A model generated the notes under the pieces. The model was not told where the DNA came from and ran no database searches. It saw only the letters and a list, made by a program, of their open reading frames with translations. From Alistipes sp. (lineage in GTDB: Bacteria; Bacteroidota; Bacteroidia; Bacteroidales; Rikenellaceae), in contig JAFXIS010000080.1 in assembly GCA_017532885.1 (NCBI GenBank), forward strand, positions 52,419 to 116,418: a stretch of 64,000 nt of DNA. Direction: 5' to 3'. Below are positions 40,548 through 49,228 of this stretch, one piece after another (position 1 is the first letter of the stretch; every line of letters starts with the position of its first letter). A program made the translations under genes and the position numbers.

Positions 40548-42083
40548 TTAGGAATGCGATTTTTTATGCAACCAAATAGATAAAGTAAATACTATATAAA
40601 AAAGGTATATTATGCCGCACTCCACGCCTCCGATATACCCTTCGAAGATTAGCCGGCTTTGCGCGGCGCACCATTCGGCGATGCCATTCATTGCCGACAC
40701 CGAGAGCCGAATGACCCAATGAAAGAGGGGCGCAAAAGCGGCAAAAGGGAAGAGAATCCACACGAGAGTAGCACCCACCGCAATACCGCACAGCAGCACC
40801 ATCACAGGCGAGGAGAAAACGCCCCACAGCGAAGTGATTCCGAATTGCCACGCCACCAAAGGCATCGTAGCTGCCGAGGCGACAACGCTCACAATAACTC
40901 CTGCCAAGAACCAATGCAGCACATACCGCCAAAGTCGCCGATAAAGAGGTACGGATTGCCCCAATGTGGCGGAGGGTATCGCCGCCCGCAAGCGGAACAA
41001 CAAAGGTCTACCCCACTCGACAATACCCGCAACGGCAAGGAACGAGAGCAGAAATCCCACATCGTGCATCATAAAGGGATTCGACAGAATCATAAGCACC
41101 GCCACCAAGCATAAGGTATTGAGCGAGAGAGTATTTGAAGCTAAGCTCAAGGCGATTTGCAAAATAGAAAACATCGCCGCAGCACGCACAACCGAGGGCG
41201 AGAAACCGACAACGGCGGCATATAGCCAAATAAGCATTATGACGCAGGCACTACGCAGCAATTGCCCATGGGGCAACAGGATTAGCAGCGCCAATAGAAA
41301 GTTAGCCACAACGACAACAAAACCGACATGCAGACCCGACACAGCCAACAGATGCGAAGCTCCACTGCGACGATACTCATCGCGCAACTTCGGGCTCAGC
41401 GACAGGCGTTCGCCAATGGTTATAGCCGCAGCGATACTCTCAACATCGGGTGGTAGATTCAACCTCGCAAGGCGCGTGGCGGCATGTTGTTGCAACCTCT
41501 GCCCCAAATCGGCAGGTAACTCCTCAACGCGCATGATGCTCTTGGACGATAGCCACACCTGCCCGACAAATCCGCGACGCGACATATAGTGAGCATAGCG
41601 ATTCTCCTGCGTCGGACGAAAGAGTCGAATGCGGCAAAATGCGGTCAATAGAGAGCCCTCGGTGACATGCGCGGCACTATCTAAAGTGATACGCACCGGA
41701 AAATTGCGCTCCACGACACTATCGTTGCGATATTCGCCAACCACACGCCCCTCGCCATAAACCCGCCCTGCGGATTGCGAATTGAGAGCCGAAACTTTGA
41801 TTTTATATATACGCGCATCTTCACTCGGCATTGAACGGCGATGCACCTCGACACTCAACACCGCAACAAGCGATATGGTCACAAGAAGATAGATATCCGA
41901 GAAAGAGCGTGTGCCCAACCTCCACACAGCAGCGAGCGACAGGAAGAGAGCCGCAACCACACTCCACAGCGGCAGAGTGAGTCTCTCGGCAAGCACCACA
42001 CCGACAACCACCGCCAACAACACCTTGAGCATAGGCATAAGCGCAAGATGCTCCGAGAGGTGTTTGGTAGCGAGGTTTTTCAT
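40548..42083 (-). CDS. ComEC/Rec2-family DNA-channel protein without lactamase domain
   Basis: The 511-aa membrane protein has the N-terminal DUF4131-like part (three spans, then an OB-like region with VYGEGRVVGEYRNDSVVERNFPVRITL) and the ComEC competence domain of about 8-10 spans (RSGASHLLAVSGLHVGFVVVVANFLLALL, FSPSVVRAAAMFSILQIAL, MHDVGFLLSFLAVAGIVEWG). The HLLAVSGLH signature is diagnostic. The C-terminal metallo-beta-lactamase domain found in longer ComEC proteins is absent. It may transport single-stranded DNA across the inner membrane. DNA polymerase I follows upstream on the same strand, 39 bp away. Confidence 0.88.
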   Translation of the reverse strand: MKNLATKHLSEHLALMPMLKVLLAVVVGVVLAERLTLPLWSVVAALFLSLAAVWRLGTRSFSDIYLLVTISLVAVLSVEVHRRSMPSEDARIYKIKVSALNSQSAGRVYGEGRVVGEYRNDSVVERNFPVRITLDSAAHVTEGSLLTAFCRIRLFRPTQENRYAHYMSRRGFVGQVWLSSKSIMRVEELPADLGQRLQQHAATRLARLNLPPDVESIAAAITIGERLSLSPKLRDEYRRSGASHLLAVSGLHVGFVVVVANFLLALLILLPHGQLLRSACVIMLIWLYAAVVGFSPSVVRAAAMFSILQIALSLASNTLSLNTLCLVAVLMILSNPFMMHDVGFLLSFLAVAGIVEWGRPLLFRLRAAIPSATLGQSVPLYRRLWRYVLHWFLAGVIVSVVASAATMPLVAWQFGITSLWGVFSSPVMVLLCGIAVGATLVWILFPFAAFAPLFHWVIRLSVSAMNGIAEWCAAQSRLIFEGYIGGVECGIIYLFYIVFTLSIWLHKKSHS

Positions 42084-42122
42084 ATTCTCAATTTACGAAA
42101 TTAACCGCCCTCGATTATGGAA

Positions 42123-45002
42123 TTAATGAGCCTCACGCCAATTCTTTGCTACGCCCGCCTCCGAGATAAGGGGCACGCGGAGCTTTACCACGCCCTCCAT
42201 TGACTCTCGTACGATGCGCTCGACATCCGCACGCTCCTCGCACAACATATCGACAATAACCTCATCGTGTACCTGAAGAATCATCTTCGAGCGGATACCC
42301 TCCTCCTTAAAGCGGCGCGCAATTTCAATCATCGCCAACTTCATAATATCGGCGGCACTACCCTGAATCGGAGCATTTATGGCATTGCGCTCAGCAACAC
42401 CGCGAGCCACGGCATTGCGCGAGTCTATGTCGCGCAAAATTCTGCGACGACCAAAAGCTGTGGTGACATATCCCGTGTCGCGCGCCTTCACAATGGCATT
42501 ATCCATATAAGCCTTCACCTTGGGATAGGTACGGAAATAGCCCTCGATAAGCTCCTTTGCCTCGGTACGCGAAATCTCCAATCGCTGCGCCAAGCCGAAA
42601 GCCGAAATGCCGTAAATAATTCCGAAATTTGCCGTCTTGGCTTTGCGACGCTCATCGGCAGTCACCTCCGAGAGAGGTTTATGGAAGAGTTTTGCAGCTG
42701 TGGCGGCATGGATATCCTCGCCATGGAGGAATGCCTCGATAAGTGACTCGTCGCCACTCAGGTGCGCCATCAAACGAAGCTCCACCTGCGAATAATCGGC
42801 CGAAAGCAACAGATGCTCCTCGTCCGAAGCGACAAAAGCCTCACGAATGCGGCGACCCATCTCCTCGCGTACGGGAATATTTTGCAGGTTGGGATTCGTC
42901 GAAGACAAGCGACCCGTAGCCGTAACCGCCTGATTGAACGAAGTGTGTATGCGTCCCGTAGTGCGGTTCACAAGTTGCGGCAGCGCCTCGACATAGGTCG
43001 AAAGCAGCTTCTTCACGCTTCGATATTTTAATATAAGGTCAATGATGCGATGCTTACCTGCAAAGGTCAAGAGATACTCCTCCTCGGTGCTGAATTGGCG
43101 TGTCTTGGTCATCTTGGGCTTATCTGTAATGCGCATCTTGGCAAACAACACCTCGCCGAGTTGTCGTGCCGAGTTAATATTGAGCGAAGGCTCGCCTGCC
43201 TCCTCGCGCACGGCTCGCTCCAAAGTCCCAAGTTCCGCATTTAGCTCCACGGCATAGCGCGCCAATTCATCGCTGTCAATCTTTACGCCCGCCAACTCCA
43301 TATCTGCCAAAACCTGAATCATAGGCTCCTCGATTTGCTCATAAAGCTCCACAAGGCCCTGCTTCTCGACCTCCGCCCAAAGTGCATGCTTGAGTTGCAA
43401 AGTGATGTCGGCATCCTCGGCTGCATACTCCTTGACGCTCACGATATTCACTTGGTCCATAGAGAGTTGGCGCGCACCTCGACCGATTAGACTTTCGATT
43501 GCGATGGGCGAGTAACGCAAATAGCGCTCTGCCAGGAAATTCATATTATGACGCGACTCCGAGTCAAGCAAATAGTGCAGAATCATCGTATCAATCTTGC
43601 GGCCGCGCACCTCGATGCCCAAACGCGCAAGCACCATGATATCGAACTTGATGTTTTGCCCCACCTTCGCGATATTTTCATCCTCGAACAACGGGCGCAC
43701 AACCTCGGCAAATGACGGCGTATTCGCGGGCGTGAACGACACATACCACGCCTCGTGCGCCTTAACGGCAAACGACATACCCACGATGCGGTCGTTAAAG
43801 ATATCGAAGCCCGTAGTTTCGGTATCGAAGCAGAACTCTCGTTCGCACTTTAGTTTCGCCACGAGATGCTCCAAATCAGCAAGTTCGGTAATTAAATGGT
43901 AGTCATGCGGCGTATCGGCTGCCGTAGCCAAAATTGCGGTTTCCACATCGGCATCCTGCGTTGCAGCCACACTCTCACTCATCGCAGGAACAGCCGCAGG
44001 TACATCCGCAAAGGCAGCAAACAAATCTCCCTGCCCCTCCAAACGCTTGCGCTTGAGCTCCGCCGACTTGGCGCGTGCCATATCAGCCAACTGATGCTGC
44101 GGCGCTTGCTGGGGTATCTCGGACTTTTGCTCCTGCGGTGCCATATTCTGCACATCGCGCAGGAAAGATGAAAAGTCCAACTCGGCATAGAGAGCCTTCA
44201 GCTCGTCGATATTGGGCGCACAGATAGCCAAATCCTCGGCATCGAACTCTACGGGAACATCCGTACGAATCGTCGCCAAGCACTTCGACATGAGCAACTT
44301 ATCACCCCATGCGGCAATCTTTTCACCCTGCTTACCCTTGATATTGGCAACATTGGCGAGGATATTTTCGCAACTACCCCACTCACCTACCAACTTGCAG
44401 GCGCCCTTCTCGCCGATGCCCGGCACTCCGGGAATATTATCCGACGAGTCGCCCCACACAGCCAAAATATCGCGCACCAACAGAGGGTCTGAAATGCCAT
44501 ATTTCTCACAAACAGCCTTGCTGTCAATAATTTCGATGTCGTCGCCCTTCTGCTTATAGATGTAACGACGCTCGCCCACCAACTGCCCATAATCCTTATC
44601 GGGCGTAACCATATATACCTCATAACCCTCAGCCGAGGCCTTGTGAGCCAATGTTCCGATAACATCGTCGGCCTCGAAGCCCTCGATTTCAAATACCGGG
44701 ATACGCATCGCCTTGAGCAATCGACGCAGATATGGCACCGAAGCGATAATATCCTCGGGCGTTTCGGGGCGGTTAGCCTTATATTCGGGGAACATCTCAC
44801 ATCGGAATGAGCCTCCCTTGGGGTCTAACGCCACACCCAACAGGTCGGGCTTCTCGCGTTTTTGGATATCGCGCAAGAACTTCGTAAAACCGAACAGGAT
44901 AGAGGTATTCATGCCGTAGCGGTTACGCATCGGGCGACCAAAAAAGGCGTAGTAGTATTTGAATACGAGCGCATAGGCGTCGATAAGGAATAGGCGTTTC
45001 AT
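42123..45002 (-). CDS. polA: DNA polymerase I
   Basis: The 959-aa protein has the full three-domain layout. Residues 1-290 are the 5'-3' exonuclease (DAYALVFKYYYAF, EIEGFEADDVIGTLA, WGDSSDNIPGVPGIGEKGA). The 3'-5' proofreading domain (about 365-540) keeps the DTET catalytic pair near residue 390 and QNIKFDIMVLARLG, so proofreading should be active. The polymerase (about 560-959) has motif A SADYSQVELRLMAHLSGD (about 734), motif B RRKAKTANFGIIYGISAFGLAQRL, and motif C LQVHDEVIVD (about 909). Length agrees with family members. It shares its strand with ComEC downstream. An R3 repeat lies directly upstream of its ATG. Confidence 0.97.
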   Translation of the reverse strand: MKRLFLIDAYALVFKYYYAFFGRPMRNRYGMNTSILFGFTKFLRDIQKREKPDLLGVALDPKGGSFRCEMFPEYKANRPETPEDIIASVPYLRRLLKAMRIPVFEIEGFEADDVIGTLAHKASAEGYEVYMVTPDKDYGQLVGERRYIYKQKGDDIEIIDSKAVCEKYGISDPLLVRDILAVWGDSSDNIPGVPGIGEKGACKLVGEWGSCENILANVANIKGKQGEKIAAWGDKLLMSKCLATIRTDVPVEFDAEDLAICAPNIDELKALYAELDFSSFLRDVQNMAPQEQKSEIPQQAPQHQLADMARAKSAELKRKRLEGQGDLFAAFADVPAAVPAMSESVAATQDADVETAILATAADTPHDYHLITELADLEHLVAKLKCEREFCFDTETTGFDIFNDRIVGMSFAVKAHEAWYVSFTPANTPSFAEVVRPLFEDENIAKVGQNIKFDIMVLARLGIEVRGRKIDTMILHYLLDSESRHNMNFLAERYLRYSPIAIESLIGRGARQLSMDQVNIVSVKEYAAEDADITLQLKHALWAEVEKQGLVELYEQIEEPMIQVLADMELAGVKIDSDELARYAVELNAELGTLERAVREEAGEPSLNINSARQLGEVLFAKMRITDKPKMTKTRQFSTEEEYLLTFAGKHRIIDLILKYRSVKKLLSTYVEALPQLVNRTTGRIHTSFNQAVTATGRLSSTNPNLQNIPVREEMGRRIREAFVASDEEHLLLSADYSQVELRLMAHLSGDESLIEAFLHGEDIHAATAAKLFHKPLSEVTADERRKAKTANFGIIYGISAFGLAQRLEISRTEAKELIEGYFRTYPKVKAYMDNAIVKARDTGYVTTAFGRRRILRDIDSRNAVARGVAERNAINAPIQGSAADIMKLAMIEIARRFKEEGIRSKMILQVHDEVIVDMLCEERADVERIVRESMEGVVKLRVPLISEAGVAKNWREAH

Positions 45003-45003
45003 T

Positions 45004-45024
45004 TAATTCAAAATTCAAAATTGA
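45004..45024. repeat. R3 repeat upstream of polA
   Basis: TTAATTCAAAATTCAAAATT directly precedes the polA start codon on the minus strand and may contribute to its leader. Confidence 0.75.
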
Positions 45025-45123
45025 GGCTGTCGCACCAAAATATTATTTTGAATAGTTTTTATGAAATACAAATTTTTCCGGTTTGTAATATTTTTTCGGA
45101 ATTATATCGTTTAAGCTTGTAAT

Positions 45124-45202
45124 ATCATTCTGAGTATTTTTTTAGACTCTCACGGTCGGCAAGCCTCCCTCAGAGTGACAAAAAACAAATGCGTGAGAAT
45201 CT
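45124..45202. repeat. R1 short inverted-terminal element (MITE-like), gene-free relative of the GIY-YIG element
   Basis: It starts ATCATTCTGAG (one change from GTCATTCTGAG) and its inverted end CTCAGAGTGAC is at 45169-45179; beyond is AAAAAACAAATGC then GTGAGAATCT. Read inversely, 45144-45195 matches the left end of the GIY-YIG element (36815-36864) at about 47 of 50 positions. Confidence 0.78.
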
Positions 45203-45268
45203 ATTTTTTAGCAACAAGTCTAAAATAGATAATTCCGTATTTTTTGAGAATATTACCACTCCGAAGGC

Positions 45269-45297
45269 AATTTTGAATTTTGAATTTTGAATTTCCA
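45269..45297. repeat. R3 repeat downstream of queD
   Basis: CAATTTTGAATTTTGAATTT then TGAATTTCC, the inverse of the 45004 copy. The two R3 runs thus bracket the R1 element at 45124-45202 in inverted orientation. Confidence 0.75.
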
Positions 45298-45327
45298 AAC
45301 TGCCCTTCGCGTGATGTGATAAGATTC

Positions 45328-45780
45328 TTAAAAATTGTCTTCAGCGTACCACTCGGCAAACGATGTGGCGGTTTCGTGCAGGCGCAGCGAGTGAAGCTCC
45401 ACATCATCGGGCAGCGACTCCAACAATCGCTCGGCAAAATCTGCCAACATATTCTCGCAAGTGGGTTGATAATCGACCATAACGATATTGTCGTAATATG
45501 GCGAAAGAAGCTCCAGTAAAGCCTCTCCCTGCTCCGTACGACGCATCATAAACGAATGGTCCAAACGCGATATAATCTGCTCATTCACAATCTGTTTCAA
45601 CAACCCAAAATCCATCACCATGCCATGTTTGGGGTCGTAAATATCAGCCGAAGGCTCGCCCTTAATCGTAACAAACAGACGATACGAGTGGCCATGTATC
45701 TCGCGACATGCGCCGTCGTAGCCCTCCAACGAATGGGCCGCTTCGAACGAAAACTCCTTGGTAAGACGAATTGTTGCCAT
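45328..45780 (-). CDS. queD: 6-carboxy-5,6,7,8-tetrahydropterin synthase (QueD/PTPS family)
   Basis: The 150-aa protein has the zinc site H16 (FEAAHSL) with H29 and H31 in REIHGHSYRL, the catalytic Cys25 (GACREIHGH), and LDHSFM plus a late Glu (RLHETATSFAEWY) for pterin binding. The CxxxHGH form is that of QueD, which makes the queuosine precursor CPH4 from dihydroneopterin triphosphate, rather than a eukaryotic PTPS. No other queuosine gene is near, so this is assigned on motif and size. It lies 19 bp behind a HAD hydrolase gene. Confidence 0.92.
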   Translation of the reverse strand: MATIRLTKEFSFEAAHSLEGYDGACREIHGHSYRLFVTIKGEPSADIYDPKHGMVMDFGLLKQIVNEQIISRLDHSFMMRRTEQGEALLELLSPYYDNIVMVDYQPTCENMLADFAERLLESLPDDVELHSLRLHETATSFAEWYAEDNF

Positions 45781-45799
45781 AATGGTAGTGTTTTAGTTT

Positions 45800-46639
45800 T
45801 TACTTCTGTGCCTCCAATGTTTCGAGGCGTACATCTGCGGCAATCTTGTCAATAATGGCACGCACGATGACATCCATCTCCGAACCGTCGGAGTAATCCG
45901 CAGCACATACATAATTGACACGATTATCGCGAATAAGAGTATTCATCTCCTTGCGCTTGCCTCGCTCCTCGGGATTATAAACCGCAATGGAGTGGCCTCC
46001 AAAGTTCTTTACCAATCGCATGCAAGGGATGTCGGTCGTACCATCGCCCACATAAATCATGCGTTTGAACGGCACGGGGCGACGATTTTCCTCCATATAC
46101 TGATTTACCTTCCGGGCATCGTATACCGACTCCACGCCCTTGTTAATCTTGAAGATGAACTGCGTTTTATTGGTATAATTTACCGCCACAGCGGGCCAAT
46201 AGGCTATGCCATCGACATTGTAGAGGAACGAGCAGGCGTAGATATGCTTAAACTCGCCGGCGATAGATGTACCCTCGATAATCTCCTTCAAACCCGAAGA
46301 ATTAACATAGTGCAACAGGCGCAAACCCTTTTCGGCAGCATAGGCGTTCATGCGGGCAAACCACCCTTCAACACCCTTATAATAGCGGACATTGCGGCCC
46401 GACTCCTGAAAAGCCTCGCGGCGCAACGAGAGGCCCTTGCTCTGTGCCTCCTGAATCATGCGCGCCATATATGCCAGCACAGCATCGCCATCCTGCTCTT
46501 CGGCCAGCGAGTTAGCCTCATGCCAGAACTCCTTATTACTCTTGCCCACAGCAGGTATGAAGTCATATTCCTGCATATTTCCCGGCGCCAAAGTGCCGTC
46601 AAAGTCGTAAATCAAGGCTACGGTATAACCATTTTCCAT
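45800..46639 (-). CDS. HAD-superfamily phosphatase
   Basis: The 279-aa protein has motif I IYDFDGTLAPGNMQEYDF (Asp pair at about 12 and 14), motif II near LHYVNSSGLKEIIEG, a lysine in the region of AYWPAVAVNYTNKTQFIFKINKG and motif III MIYVGDGTTDIPCMRLVKNFGGHSIAVY. The large helical cap (FWHEANSLAEEQDGDAVLAYMARMIQEAQSKGLSLRREAF) resembles phosphoserine-phosphatase-like C1 caps. Substrate unknown. It is tightly packed between a PAP2 gene (2 bp) and queD. Confidence 0.88.
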   Translation of the reverse strand: MENGYTVALIYDFDGTLAPGNMQEYDFIPAVGKSNKEFWHEANSLAEEQDGDAVLAYMARMIQEAQSKGLSLRREAFQESGRNVRYYKGVEGWFARMNAYAAEKGLRLLHYVNSSGLKEIIEGTSIAGEFKHIYACSFLYNVDGIAYWPAVAVNYTNKTQFIFKINKGVESVYDARKVNQYMEENRRPVPFKRMIYVGDGTTDIPCMRLVKNFGGHSIAVYNPEERGKRKEMNTLIRDNRVNYVCAADYSDGSEMDVIVRAIIDKIAADVRLETLEAQK

Positions 46640-46641
46640 AA

Positions 46642-47235
46642 TTATGCGGTTTTATTTATTTTAGGGGTTAAGTAGCGACGCTGAATATGACGATAGAGGA
46701 GCAATAGCACACCCCCGACCATTAAACCCAGCGTAAAGCCCAAAGCTATATCCATCGGAAAGTGACAAGCCAAATATATGCGCGAATAGCTTATCAGCAG
46801 AGCCACAAACAGCATTGGTGCAAGCATCCAACGATGTACTGCCACAGACATCAGAGCTATGGCAGACATCGTTCCGGCATGTGCCGACACGGTGCCGTAG
46901 CGACCGGCCGACTTAACAACATGTACCAAACCCTCCAGCTCGGGCGTGTGCATGGGTCTGAGGCGCGCAGGGAAACTCTCCCACAGATGCTTCAGGGGTC
47001 CCGAATGTTTGAAGATGCCTGCCAGCAAATCGGTAAGACCTACCGCAGCAGCAACCAACACCACGAACAACAGAGCCGAACGCCAGCCCTTGCGGCGCCA
47101 GATGATGAATACGAGCAGAGCATAGAGCCACGACCACACAACGGGTGTCGAAACGGCAACCATAAATTTGTCCATAAAGGCTCCGCCATCAAAGTTGAGC
47201 CATAGGAAGAGGTCGTGATCAAAGGTGTAGTACAT
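46642..47235 (-). CDS. PAP2-family membrane phosphatase
   Basis: The 197-aa protein has about five membrane spans and acid-phosphatase motifs: GIFKHSGPLKHLWESFPARLRP (a C1-like K...RP), RYGTVSAHAGTMSAIA (C2 with SAH) and SYSRIYLACHFPMDIALGF (C3, SRxxxxxHFPxD). Such proteins dephosphorylate undecaprenyl pyrophosphate or phosphatidic/phosphatidylglycerol phosphate. Which of these applies is not decided by sequence. It starts 11 bp after the Ca/Na antiporter stop, in the same operon. Confidence 0.88.
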   Translation of the reverse strand: MYYTFDHDLFLWLNFDGGAFMDKFMVAVSTPVVWSWLYALLVFIIWRRKGWRSALLFVVLVAAAVGLTDLLAGIFKHSGPLKHLWESFPARLRPMHTPELEGLVHVVKSAGRYGTVSAHAGTMSAIALMSVAVHRWMLAPMLFVALLISYSRIYLACHFPMDIALGFTLGLMVGGVLLLLYRHIQRRYLTPKINKTA

Positions 47236-47246
47236 AAATTTGAGGT

Positions 47247-48215
47247 TTATTTCATCAACAAAATAACATATGCAACATAAATCGCAATGTAGAGGAGGCC
47301 CTCCAAACGAGTGATTTTGCGCTTACCGACAAGCACCGCCGAGAGCAACAAAACGACCGCCGAGCCGACAACCATATAGATATCGAGCGGAGTGATATTT
47401 CCCATTGTGAGGGGTTTTATCGTAGAACTTGCACCTAAGATAAGCAAAATATTGGCGATGTTCGAGCCAATGATATTACCCAACGCCAACGAGGGCTTCT
47501 TGCTCACGATAGCCGAAATGCTCGATGCCAACTCCGGAAGTGAAGTTCCGGCTGCGACGATGGTGATGGCGATAATAGCCTCGCTGACGCCCCACGCACG
47601 AGCAATGGCGGTAGCTGACTCCAAGCAGATATTTCCACCATAAATCAAACCCGCCAAGCCTACGACGATAAAGCCAAAGACCTTCCACCACGGCATAAGA
47701 TTCTCCGTAGCCTCCTTATCCTCGGGCGAGGCCAACGCATCGGGAGCATCGCTCTTTGCCGAGCGGATAGAGAACCAAATAACACCCACATAAAGCAAGA
47801 GTAAAATGATACCCTCAACTCTGCCAATGGTACCCTCGACGCCTGTGCCGAACAAGACATCGGCGGTTGTCACCCACAGCAACAACGACGCGGCGATGCA
47901 CATAGGTATATCGCGGCGGATATTTTCGCGCGATACGGCGATAGGTTTAATCAAGGCGCAGATACCCAAGATGATAAAAGTGTTGAAAAGGTTAGAGCCT
48001 GTAACATTTCCGATAGCCATTTCGCTACTACCCTTCAACGCCGACATAACACTGACGGTGAGCTCGGGGCATGATGTTCCCACCGCCATAACGGTGAGTC
48101 CTACAACAAATTCAGGCACACGGAAGCGTGCCGCCATGCCCACACATCCCTTGGTGAGCCAATCGGCACAGATAGTAAGTAAAGCCAGGCCGACAACTAA
48201 AAGTAAATAATCCAT
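47247..48215 (-). CDS. Calcium/sodium antiporter (YrbG-type CaCA)
   Basis: The 322-aa protein has about ten membrane spans and the two inverted alpha repeats of the CaCA family: VGLTVMAVGTSCPELTVSVMSALKGSSEMAIGNVTGSNLFNTFIILG and ITIVAAGTSLPELASSISAIVSKKPSLALGNIIGSNIANILLILG. The GTSxPE and GN(V/I)xGSN motifs form the cation site. It exchanges Ca2+ for Na+ or H+ at the inner membrane. It starts 105 bp from the stop of an upstream HAD gene. Confidence 0.93.
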   Translation of the reverse strand: MDYLLLVVGLALLTICADWLTKGCVGMAARFRVPEFVVGLTVMAVGTSCPELTVSVMSALKGSSEMAIGNVTGSNLFNTFIILGICALIKPIAVSRENIRRDIPMCIAASLLLWVTTADVLFGTGVEGTIGRVEGIILLLLYVGVIWFSIRSAKSDAPDALASPEDKEATENLMPWWKVFGFIVVGLAGLIYGGNICLESATAIARAWGVSEAIIAITIVAAGTSLPELASSISAIVSKKPSLALGNIIGSNIANILLILGASSTIKPLTMGNITPLDIYMVVGSAVVLLLSAVLVGKRKITRLEGLLYIAIYVAYVILLMK

Positions 48216-48295
48216 AATAAATCTAAAAATGTTTCCTTTTTTGTAAGATTTTTAATGGTTAATGTGTATTGTGTTTGTGTGTTTTCTGTTTTTTT

Positions 48296-48332
48296 AATGA
48301 AATTAAGGAATTTAGGGAGATTAGGGAAGACT
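48296..48332. repeat. R4 half repeat
   Basis: ATGAAATTAAGGAATTTAGG then GAGATTAGGGAAG matches the purine arm of R4. Confidence 0.5.
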
Positions 48333-49217
48333 GGAAAATTTTGAATTTTGAATTTTGAATTCTGAATTCTCCAGCAGCTCGCCCAACTCGCCTATGTTTG
48401 CCACAGTCAGGTGAGGTTGCTTCTCGGCGGCGGCAGCTATCTCGTCGGTTGTTTCGCCCGAGAGAACCAACACTCCAAAGGCTCCGGCATTGTGAGCCAT
48501 CTCGATATCGGTGTAGATGCGGTCACCCACCATTGCTATCTCGTGCGGTTCCAAGCCGTAGCGCTGCCTTACACCTGTGAGCATCGTGGGGTCGGGTTTT
48601 CCCAGCGTAATGTCGGGTTTTCGGCCCGTAGCATGCTCAATGCACTTGCATATCGAGCCGCAATCGACCAACACAACCTCCTCGTCGGTAGGACACACGC
48701 GGTCGGGATTGGTTGCAACATAAGGCACACCCTGCTGCGCCCACCATGCCGCGCGACATAGGCGTCGATACTCCAGCGTCATGTCGAACGCCACAACCAC
48801 AACATCGGGTCTGTCTGCCGCCGAATCATCAGCAACTTCGAATCCCGCCTTCACAAACTCCGCCTGCATGCTCGGCGTTCCGAGCAGGAACAGACGCTTT
48901 GCCTCGGGATAGGTATTGCGGATATGGTCTATCGTAGCCAAAGCTGTGGTATACATCTCCTCCTCACTCGCCTCAATGCCCATAGCAGCCAACTTCGCAA
49001 GGTAGTCGGCAATAGACTTCGAGGGGTTATTCGTCAGGAACGAATAGGTGATACCCAGGCGCTTGAGCCTCGCCAAAAAAGGCTTCGTAAAGTCAAACAA
49101 ACGACCTCCCATATAGATTGTACCATCCATATCGAGTGCCACATGGCGAATACCTCTTAGGCGGTGTATCAACTCCTCGTCGGAGTATATCGAACGGAAA
49201 CTTTTTTCTGCCTGCAT
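48321..49217 (-). CDS. NagD-like HAD-IIA phosphatase
   Basis: The 298-aa protein has HAD motif I ALDMDGTIYMGG, motif II FLTNNPSKS, the IIA cap, and motif III KPDPTMLTGVRQRYGLEPHEIAMVGDRIYTDIEMAHNAG. Family members act on nucleotide or sugar phosphates. The final residues, ENSEFKIQNSKFSSLP, come from an R3 repeat (48336-48372) that extends the reading frame; the native end was probably near GELGELL. It starts 11 bp after the stop of the SPOR-like gene and likely shares its transcript. Confidence 0.9.
   Translation of the reverse strand: MQAEKSFRSIYSDEELIHRLRGIRHVALDMDGTIYMGGRLFDFTKPFLARLKRLGITYSFLTNNPSKSIADYLAKLAAMGIEASEEEMYTTALATIDHIRNTYPEAKRLFLLGTPSMQAEFVKAGFEVADDSAADRPDVVVVAFDMTLEYRRLCRAAWWAQQGVPYVATNPDRVCPTDEEVVLVDCGSICKCIEHATGRKPDITLGKPDPTMLTGVRQRYGLEPHEIAMVGDRIYTDIEMAHNAGAFGVLVLSGETTDEIAAAAEKQPHLTVANIGELGELLENSEFKIQNSKFSSLP
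48336..48372. repeat. R3 repeat at the 3' end of the NagD-like gene
   Basis: Tandem TTTTGAATTTTGAATTCTGAA on the plus strand. On the coding strand it is read in the frame giving NSEFKIQNSKF. Confidence 0.85.
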
Positions 49218-49228
49218 AGCTGTAATAT

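Larger units (their letters stand above)
45003..45327. other. Gene-free gap between polA and queD, made of repeats
   Basis: It contains R3 runs at 45004-45024 and 45269-45297 and an R1 short element at 45124-45202; nothing else is recognised. Confidence 0.7.
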
